From: Dysgonamonadaceae bacterium | Lineage (GTDB): Bacteria; Bacteroidota; Bacteroidia; Bacteroidales; Azobacteroidaceae | DNA: 12,415 bases | NCBI GenBank assembly: GCA_031284225.1 | Contig: JAITAH010000268.1 | Location: forward strand, 1-12,415 | Direction: 5' to 3' | Shown: piece after piece, positions 6,474-12,415 of the stretch | Numbering within the stretch: the first letter of the stretch is position 1 | Layout of the letters: every line of letters begins with the position of its first letter | Notes under the pieces: model-generated | Told to the model about the DNA's origin: nothing | The model's input: only the letters and a program-made list of their open reading frames with translations | The model's database searches: none | Program-made: the position numbers and the translations under genes

Positions 6474-6487
6474 TTAGGTATTAGGTA
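6474..6487 (+). repeat. Tandem 7-bp repeat in the TetR-TolC junction
   Basis: TTAGGTA occurs twice in direct succession and fills almost all of the 16-base gap before the TolC-like ATG at 6489. The AGG in each copy could serve as a weak ribosome-binding element. Confidence 0.5.
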
Positions 6488-6488
6488 T

Positions 6489-7955
6489 ATGAAATTAATT
6501 TTAGGCAAAAAGATGAGTATCGGGTTATTAGCGATACTAACCCCTTTTATGGCAAGCGCTCAGGAAAAACAAGTCCCCTTGGAAATTACCTTGGACAGGG
6601 CTATTGAAATTGCTTTGAGCGAAAACCCGTCGGTCAAAATCGCCGACCTCGAAATTCAGAAAAAGAAGTATGCCAAACAATCGGCACAATCTTCTCTCTA
6701 TCCCCAGATTGATGCGGTAGGCCAATACAGCCGCACCCTGAAAAAACAGGTCATGTATATGGATGGCGCTTTTAATATCAATGAAATGTTCACGCCGATA
6801 ATTACCGGTATAGACCAAACTTTCAAAAGTGTTGATCCGGGTTACGAGTCGGGAACCTTAACGAAGAATATTGCCGCCAATACGCCGCCACCCACCAACA
6901 GCGACGAGGGTATTACGGTAGGCCGCGATAACAATTGGTCGGGTGGTTTTCAGTTGAGTTGGCCGGTAGTGGTGCCCACGCTTTGGAAAAGTCTGGAAAT
7001 ATCCGGATTGGACGTGGAATTAGCGGTCGAAAATGCACGCTCTTCCAAAATAAACATGGTCAATTCGATCCGGAAAGCTTATTATACGGTATTGCTGGCC
7101 CAAGACGTATTGAACGTTTACCGGAAAAGCTATGATAATGCCATGTTGACGTATAACGATATCAACCATAAATACCAGCAAGGTATTGTGGCCGAATTCG
7201 ATTTGATACGCGCCGACGTTAACGCCAAAAATATCAAACCCAATTTGATACAAGCGCAAAATGCCTGCAATATCGCCGCCCTGTCGTTAAAAGCCTTGAT
7301 GGGAATAGATATGGATCAGCCGGTTACGGTGGACGGCAGTCTGTTGGATTACGAAGAAAGCCTTTTCTCCGAAATCCTGAATGTGGACAAATCGCTGGAT
7401 TCCAATTCCGATTTGAAAAAATTTGATATTCAAACCGATCAGCTGCAAAAATCGCTGGAATTGTATAAAATGCAATATTATCCCACCGTGTCTATTTCCG
7501 GTAATTATATGTATATGTCGATGAACAACGATTTCAAGTTCGGCGATTACCGGTGGAATCCGACTTCATCGGTCAGCTTAAATATTTCTATTCCGATTTT
7601 CGACGGATTCAAAAAACACAAGGAAATCCAGCAAACCAAAGTCAATATAGAACAGATGAAATGGCAACGCGAAGATGTGGTTCGGAACTTGCAACTGGCG
7701 GTGGATAACAACATCAATACAATGACCAATTACGTAGAACAAATATTTTCTACCAAAGACGTCGTCGTCCAAGCGCAGAAAGGGTATGAAATTTCCCAGA
7801 AACTGTACGATACGGGAATGGGAACCTTGCTCGATTTGAATACGGCGCAATTGGGATTGACGCAAGCCAGTCTGTCATTCAATCAGGCAATTTATAACTT
7901 TTTGGCTTCCAAAGCCGATCTGGATAAATTACTGGGTATCGAGATAAATAAATAA
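6489..7955 (+). CDS. TolC-family outer-membrane efflux protein
   Basis: This 488-residue protein is the outer-membrane channel of the tripartite pump. It has a signal peptide with a hydrophobic stretch (about 10-22) and a likely cleavage site after ASA at 22-24. Two repeat halves typical of TolC/OEP follow. The first begins with LDRAIEIALSENPSV (35-49) and passes AQSSLYPQIDAVGQY (66-80). The second contains SSVSLNISIPIFDG (360-373), a long helical segment (376-440) and the diagnostic end YDTGMGTLLDLNTAQLGL (440-457) through ASKADLDKLLG (473-483). The loop at about 115-150 is Gly/Pro/Asn-rich and likely faces the outside. No lipobox cysteine is seen, so unlike many homologues it is probably not a lipoprotein. 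It is followed by the adaptor gene after 27 bases. Trimer formation and pairing with the adaptor and pump are known of the family. Confidence 0.94.
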   Translation: MKLILGKKMSIGLLAILTPFMASAQEKQVPLEITLDRAIEIALSENPSVKIADLEIQKKKYAKQSAQSSLYPQIDAVGQYSRTLKKQVMYMDGAFNINEMFTPIITGIDQTFKSVDPGYESGTLTKNIAANTPPPTNSDEGITVGRDNNWSGGFQLSWPVVVPTLWKSLEISGLDVELAVENARSSKINMVNSIRKAYYTVLLAQDVLNVYRKSYDNAMLTYNDINHKYQQGIVAEFDLIRADVNAKNIKPNLIQAQNACNIAALSLKALMGIDMDQPVTVDGSLLDYEESLFSEILNVDKSLDSNSDLKKFDIQTDQLQKSLELYKMQYYPTVSISGNYMYMSMNNDFKFGDYRWNPTSSVSLNISIPIFDGFKKHKEIQQTKVNIEQMKWQREDVVRNLQLAVDNNINTMTNYVEQIFSTKDVVVQAQKGYEISQKLYDTGMGTLLDLNTAQLGLTQASLSFNQAIYNFLASKADLDKLLGIEINK

Positions 7956-7982
7956 TTCAGAAAATATTAAATTCTAAACAAT

Positions 7983-8990
7983 ATGCAAAAGAAACTTATT
8001 CAATTATTGCCCCTTTTCGGTTTAACACTTTTGTTTTCGTGCAGCGAAAAAAAGGAGGGAACGGCCGAAGAGGCTGCCGTAAAAGTCAAAACAGTCGTTG
8101 CTCAACACCAGTCGGTGGATGAAACAGCCACTTATACGGCCAATGTGCAGGCCGATGTTATCAACCAAATAACACCCGCCATGCCGGGACGCATCGAAAA
8201 AATTTATGTAGAAATCGGTAACCGGGTCAGCAAAGGACAGTTGCTGGTGCAAATGGAATCTTCGAGTCTGCAACAGCAAACCACTCAACTGGCTAATCTG
8301 GAACGCGATTATGCCCGTTACAGCGAATTACTGAAAGTCGGCGGAATCGCTCAACAAACGGTCGATCAACTCAAAATGCAAATCGACGTCTTAAAAGCTT
8401 CCATGAAAAATGTACAGGACAATACGCAATTGCGAAGTCCTATCAATGGCGTAGTAACCGCCCGAAATTACGACGACGGCAATGTATTCGCCCAACAGCC
8501 GATTCTCACCGTTCAGCAATTGAATCCGCTGAAAGCTATTATCAACGTGTCGGAAGCGAATTTTTCCAAAGTCAAAGTGGGAATGACTGTCGATCTCCGC
8601 TTGGACGTTTATGGCGATGAAAAGTTTACCGGAAAAGTGAGCCTGATTTATCCGACCATCGACGCAGCCAGTCATACCTTTGGCGTAGAAGTGGTTATTA
8701 ACAATAGCAGCATGAAAGTTCGTCCGGGAATGTTTGCCCGCGTAGGCTTGAATCTGGGAACCCGAAAAAGTATTGTCATTCCCGATGCGGCTATTCAAAA
8801 ACAAAGCGGCTCGAACGATAAATATGTATATACGGTCGAAAATGGCGTAGCCCGCTATCATAAAATAGAATTGGGACAACGTCTGGGCGACCGCTATGAA
8901 ATCTTATCAGGCATTACCGCCGGTCAAGAAGTGGTTATCGCCGGACAGACGCGATTGATCGACGACACAAAAGTAGAAATTACAGATTGA
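7983..8990 (+). CDS. RND efflux periplasmic adaptor (membrane fusion protein, lipoprotein)
   Basis: This 335-residue adaptor links the inner-membrane pump to the outer-membrane channel. The N-terminus has a lipoprotein signal: a hydrophobic core ending in LLFSC with Cys20 as the lipid-modified residue. The domains read in order as lipoyl half one (about 60-92, with PAMPGRIEKIYVEIGNRVSKG), a short alpha-hairpin (about 94-146), lipoyl half two (LRSPINGVVTARNYDDGN, 150-167), a beta-barrel (about 183-258, with VRPGMFARVGL) and a membrane-proximal domain (260-335, with IVIPDAAIQKQ and EILSGITAGQEVVIAGQ). The compact hairpin is typical of HAE1/AcrA-like adaptors of Bacteroidota. The start ATG at 7983 has only an A-rich leader. 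The gene ends 13 bases before the pump gene. Confidence 0.95.
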   Translation: MQKKLIQLLPLFGLTLLFSCSEKKEGTAEEAAVKVKTVVAQHQSVDETATYTANVQADVINQITPAMPGRIEKIYVEIGNRVSKGQLLVQMESSSLQQQTTQLANLERDYARYSELLKVGGIAQQTVDQLKMQIDVLKASMKNVQDNTQLRSPINGVVTARNYDDGNVFAQQPILTVQQLNPLKAIINVSEANFSKVKVGMTVDLRLDVYGDEKFTGKVSLIYPTIDAASHTFGVEVVINNSSMKVRPGMFARVGLNLGTRKSIVIPDAAIQKQSGSNDKYVYTVENGVARYHKIELGQRLGDRYEILSGITAGQEVVIAGQTRLIDDTKVEITD

Positions 8991-9003
8991 AAACAAAAAC
9001 AGT

Positions 9004-12000
9004 ATGAGTTTATACGAATCAGCGGTAAAGAAACCCATCACTACCGCATTAATATTTATAGCAGTCGCTATCGTGGGGTTATATTCCCTGACGCGTTTGG
9101 CGGTCGATTTGTTTCCCAAGATAGAAACCAATGCATTGACCGTTATCACCGCTTATCCAGGCGCCAGCGCATCGGACATAGAAACCAACATTACCCGCCC
9201 GCTGGAAGATGTTTTGAATACGGTGGAAAACCTGAAAAAAATCACTTCCCAGTCGCGGGACAATATGTCGCTTGTTACTTTGGAATTTGAATACGGTTCG
9301 GATATCAATATTGCAACCAGCGATGTTCGCGATAAAATAGACATGGTCAAATCGCAATTGCCGGAAGGTATCAACAATCCGATTCTGTTCAAGTTCAGTA
9401 TGGACATGATACCCGTGGTTATTTATTCGGCCACCGCCAAGGAAAGCGTCAATGCGCTGTACAAGATTTTGGACGAAAAAATAGCCAATCCGCTCAACCG
9501 TATCGACGGCGTAGGGGCGGTTTCTATTGCAGGAGCGCCGCAACGACAGGTACAGGTGAATGTTTCGCCGGAAAAGCTGGAAGCTTATAACCTGACGGTC
9601 GAACAAATCGCTCAGGTGATTCAAACGGAAAACCTGAATGTGCCTGCCGGCAGTTTCGACGTGGGCACTTCTACGTATGCTTTGCGTATCGAAGGCGAAT
9701 TTAAGGAAAGCGACCAGTTAATGAATGTCGTACTGGGTAGCCGGGGCGGCAGAAACGTCTATCTGCGGGACGTCGCATCCGTTGTCGATACCATTCAGGG
9801 ACGTATTCAGGAGGCTTATACCAACGAGGTAAAAGGCGCTACGATTGTGGTTCAGAAACAATCCGGAGCTAATACCGTTTCCATTGCCAAAAAGGTAAAC
9901 AAAATTATTCCGGAGTTGCAAAAAACGCTTCCGTCGGATGTACAGTTGTCGTTGATTATGGACTCGTCCGATTTTATCCAGCAATCCGTGAATTCTTTGA
10001 CGGAAACAATCTTGTTGGCGATGATTTTCGTCATTATTGTGGTGCTGTTCTTTCTGGGGCGCTGGCGGGCGACATTCATCGTCGTTCTGGCCATTCCGAT
10101 TTCTCTGATTGCTTCTTTCATTTACTTGATGGCAACCGGAAGTTCGCTCAATATCATTTCGCTGTCGTCTATCTCGATTGCGATCGGGATGGTGGTGGAC
10201 GATGCAATTGTGGTGCTCGAAAATGTAACCAAACATATCGAACGAGGCAGTAAGCCGAAAGAAGCGGCCATTTATGCTACCAACGAAGTGGGGGTAGCCG
10301 TTATCGCTTCTACCTTGACGATTATCGCCGTATTCCTTCCTCTGACGATGACAACAGGATTTATCGGCGTCATGTTCAGAGAATTGGGATGGATGGTAAC
10401 GATCATGATCACCATATCGGTTATCGTGGCTTTGTCGCTGACGCCGATGCTCAGTTCCCAGATGTTGCGGCTGACCAATACGCAAGGAAAATGGTTCGAC
10501 CGGTTATACGCTCCCATTCGCAGAGCGCTGAATAAACTGGACATACTCTATTCCCAGTTGGTGAATTATTGTGTACAGCATCGCTGGAGAACATTGACGA
10601 TTTGTTTCACCCTCTTTTTCATCATCATGATACCGGCTTGCGGGATTGTGAAAATGGACTTTATGCCGGCTTCCGACAACAGTATGATTACGATGGAAGT
10701 CTATCTTCCGACCGGTACCCGGATGGAAGTGGCGCGCGAAGCGGCAATGAAAATTGATAGCCTCGTGCATGCCGATTACGAAAAAGAAATTCGCGTCCGT
10801 TCGTTCTCGGTGGGACAAGCCGATGAAAACAATACCTGGGCGGCCATGCAATCCAATGCGACCAATCTGATTTCGTTCCGCTTCCGTTGCGTAGAACCGG
10901 AGGAAAGAACCCGATCGATTTACGATATTGCCGACGGAATCCGTAAGGAATTGGATAATATGCCCGAATTGTACAAATACAAGGTAACCCCCGGCGGCAG
11001 CGGCGGCATGATGGGAACCGGCGCCAGCACGGTGGACGTGGAAATTTATGGTTACGATTTGGAGCTTACCGACCGTATCGCCACCGAAATGAAAGCCCGT
11101 TTGGCAAACGTAAAAGGATTGCGGGATATCCAAATCAGCCGTCAGGATTACCGAATGGAATATCAAATTGATTTCGACCGCGAGAAATTGGCGGAAAACG
11201 GATTAAATTCGGCTACAGTGGCTACTTTTGTGCGCAACCGGATCAACGGTTCGTTCACTTCCAAATACCGGGAAGACGGCGACGAATACGATATTGTTGT
11301 TCGCTATGACGAAAAGTACCGCCAATCCATCGAAGATATTGAAAATATTACCGTCTATAATGCTACGGGAACTCCTGTCAAGGTGCGGGAATTGGGAAAA
11401 GTAGTAGAAAAATCCTCGCTTCCGCAAATTGACCGGGAAAACCGCCAACGGGTAGTCAAAGTGCAGGGTTCGCTTTACAAAGCCGCTTTGAGCGAAGTAG
11501 TTGCAGGCGCTAATCAACAGATTGACGAGATGCGGAAAGAAGGTAAAATCCCGCCGGAAATCGGTACCCGCATTGGCGGTTCGTACGAAGACCAGCAGGA
11601 AGCCAACAACGGTCTGTTCCTCATTATGATACTCTGCGTGCTGTTGGTTTACATCGTTATGGCGGCGCAGTTTGAGTCGCTGACCTATCCGTTCATCATC
11701 GTGCTGTCGCTGACGTTCGGACTGGCCGGCGTGATGCTGGCGTTGATGCTTACCGGAAAATCCCTGAGCCTGATGGCCATGATCGGTATCGTCATGCTGA
11801 TCGGTATTGTAGTGAAAAACGGTATCGTCTTCATCGACTATGCCAACCTGAACCGCGAACGCGGCCTGTCTATCGACAAAGCGATTGTCAACGCCGGGAA
11901 ATCCCGTTTGCGTCCGATTTTGATGACTACGGCAACAACCGTTTTGGGGATGATACCGTTAGCCATTCCCCGCGGTTCCGGATCCGAAATGTGGCAGCCG

Positions 12001-12144
12001 ATGGGGATCGCCATTGTCGGCGGTTTGACTTTCTCGACGATTCTGACTTTACTCTACGTTCCGGCGCTCTATTCGATTTTTGGCGCCAACGGGGTAAAGC
12101 GTAAACGGAAACAATACAAAAAACAATACTTCAAACAATCATGA
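9004..12144 (+). CDS. HAE1-type RND efflux pump, inner-membrane transporter
   Basis: This 1046-residue pump has the full length of AcrB-like transporters. It has an N-terminal helix (about 10-30), a first large periplasmic domain (to about 330), a membrane block (about 335-490), a helix near 528-548, a second periplasmic domain (to about 868) and a final membrane block (870-1030). The proton-relay residues are present: the Asp399-Asp400 pair in SIAIGMVVDDAIVVLENV and Lys938 in GIVVKNGIVFIDYANL. These features, and the absence of a heavy-metal-type Met cluster that I could recognise, favour the hydrophobe/amphiphile (HAE1) branch over CusA-type metal pumps, though the substrate is unknown. A glycine-rich loop, GGSGGMMGTG (664-673), lies in the second periplasmic domain. 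The C-terminus is a basic KQY-repeat tail. The stop codon overlaps the ATG of the PII-like gene (ATGA). Confidence 0.96.
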   Translation: MSLYESAVKKPITTALIFIAVAIVGLYSLTRLAVDLFPKIETNALTVITAYPGASASDIETNITRPLEDVLNTVENLKKITSQSRDNMSLVTLEFEYGSDINIATSDVRDKIDMVKSQLPEGINNPILFKFSMDMIPVVIYSATAKESVNALYKILDEKIANPLNRIDGVGAVSIAGAPQRQVQVNVSPEKLEAYNLTVEQIAQVIQTENLNVPAGSFDVGTSTYALRIEGEFKESDQLMNVVLGSRGGRNVYLRDVASVVDTIQGRIQEAYTNEVKGATIVVQKQSGANTVSIAKKVNKIIPELQKTLPSDVQLSLIMDSSDFIQQSVNSLTETILLAMIFVIIVVLFFLGRWRATFIVVLAIPISLIASFIYLMATGSSLNIISLSSISIAIGMVVDDAIVVLENVTKHIERGSKPKEAAIYATNEVGVAVIASTLTIIAVFLPLTMTTGFIGVMFRELGWMVTIMITISVIVALSLTPMLSSQMLRLTNTQGKWFDRLYAPIRRALNKLDILYSQLVNYCVQHRWRTLTICFTLFFIIMIPACGIVKMDFMPASDNSMITMEVYLPTGTRMEVAREAAMKIDSLVHADYEKEIRVRSFSVGQADENNTWAAMQSNATNLISFRFRCVEPEERTRSIYDIADGIRKELDNMPELYKYKVTPGGSGGMMGTGASTVDVEIYGYDLELTDRIATEMKARLANVKGLRDIQISRQDYRMEYQIDFDREKLAENGLNSATVATFVRNRINGSFTSKYREDGDEYDIVVRYDEKYRQSIEDIENITVYNATGTPVKVRELGKVVEKSSLPQIDRENRQRVVKVQGSLYKAALSEVVAGANQQIDEMRKEGKIPPEIGTRIGGSYEDQQEANNGLFLIMILCVLLVYIVMAAQFESLTYPFIIVLSLTFGLAGVMLALMLTGKSLSLMAMIGIVMLIGIVVKNGIVFIDYANLNRERGLSIDKAIVNAGKSRLRPILMTTATTVLGMIPLAIPRGSGSEMWQPMGIAIVGGLTFSTILTLLYVPALYSIFGANGVKRKRKQYKKQYFKQS
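12109..12140 (+). repeat. 12-bp repeat encoding the basic tail of the RND pump
   Basis: AAACAAT recurs at 12109, 12121 and 12133, an exact 12-base period; the first two copies continue as AAACAATAC. It encodes K-Q-Y-K, K-Q-Y-F, K-Q-S at the pump's C-terminus. The same A-rich stretch is also the region just before the PII-like start codon and may keep it unstructured. Confidence 0.7.
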
Positions 12145-12415
12145 AAGCAGTATTCATACCCTACAATCAGGCCTACAAAGAGAGTTTGATTGTCATTTTA
12201 GATAAAATAAATCTCCGGGGTTTCACGATGTGGGATCAGGTGCAAGGGCGGGGAAGCGTTAAGGGCGAACCGCACTACGGCAACCATGCCTGGCCGACGA
12301 TGAATTCGTCCATCCTGACGGTGGTTCCCGACGACAAAGTCGATGAATTGCTCCGGCAAATCCATGAACTGGATCTGCTGACGGAGGCGCAAGGGATTCA
12401 TGCCTTTGTCTGGGA
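12141..12415 (+). CDS. PII-like (nitrogen regulatory protein P-II superfamily) protein, 3' end cut by window
   Basis: The frame opens with ATG at 12141, overlapping the pump's stop codon by four bases, and stays open to the window end (91 full codons; PII proteins are about 100-112). The fold pattern is that of PII: a first strand MKAVFIPYN, a helix YKESLIVILDKINLRGFT, then VQGRGSVKGEPHYGNHAWP in the T-loop position, a strand SSILTVVPDDKVDELLRQI and a final strand IHAFVW. VVPDDKVD closely matches the PII core strand-helix junction. The T-loop is short and differs from GlnB/GlnK, and the glycine-rich B-loop (TGxxGDGK) that binds ATP in classical PII is not seen; LDLLTEAQGI stands in its place. 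It is therefore unlikely to be a standard nitrogen sensor. Similar small PII-like genes follow RND pumps in other Bacteroidota, as far as I recall. The role in sensing or gating for the pump is inferred from position. Confidence 0.8.
   Translation, partial: MKAVFIPYNQAYKESLIVILDKINLRGFTMWDQVQGRGSVKGEPHYGNHAWPTMNSSILTVVPDDKVDELLRQIHELDLLTEAQGIHAFVW

Noticed and set aside
9718..10485. 255-residue antisense frame within the RND pump gene
   Set aside because: It is rich in His/Arg/Asn/Gln as expected from reading the reverse of membrane-protein codons, with no domain features.
10504..11166. 220-residue antisense frame within the RND pump gene
   Set aside because: It is a shadow of the pump frame with no family motif or plausible start context.

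Overview
The window looks like a chromosomal segment of a Bacteroidales-type bacterium (phylum Bacteroidota) with moderate G+C. The case rests on the Bacteroidetes promoter form (TTTG, then TAnnTTTG) in front of recF and its divergent neighbour, A-rich leaders that mostly lack a Shine-Dalgarno sequence, and protein types typical of the group: a Bacteroidota-style TamB end, a RecF with a DUF721/DciA-like gene behind it, and a TetR-TolC-MFP-HAE1 efflux operon. I cannot name the genus.

Layout. Bases 1-1100 (+) hold the C-terminal part of a TamB-like envelope protein. It converges, with a 7-base gap, on a galactose mutarotase gene (1108-2178, -). Bases 2179-2393 are non-coding and contain a GC-rich array with an exact 23-bp period. 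Upstream of that lies a two-gene ABC exporter operon on the minus strand (permease 2394-3503, ATPase 3505-4248). A 47-bp divergent promoter region separates it from recF (4296-5417, +), which overlaps a DUF721/DciA-like gene (5386-5679). After a 175-bp regulatory gap comes a tight five-gene plus-strand operon: TetR regulator, TolC-like outer-membrane factor, lipoprotein adaptor, HAE1-type RND pump, and a PII-like protein cut by the window end.

How the genes work together. The last operon encodes a complete tripartite drug/lipid-type efflux pump (inner-membrane pump, periplasmic adaptor, outer-membrane channel). Its TetR gene comes first, and an 11-bp perfect inverted repeat in the promoter is a good candidate for its operator. 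The PII-like gene starts inside the pump's stop codon, which suggests a small trimeric sensor made together with the pump. recF and the DUF721 gene form a DNA replication/repair pair. The ABC pair is a simple ABC-2 exporter of unknown substrate.

Most of the window is recognisable core or efflux content. The parts that deserve a second look are the 23-bp repeat array, the overlapping divergent promoters with a probably leaderless recF, the TetR operator candidate, and the pump-linked PII-like protein. I found no tRNA, rRNA, CRISPR array, insertion sequence or phage gene.
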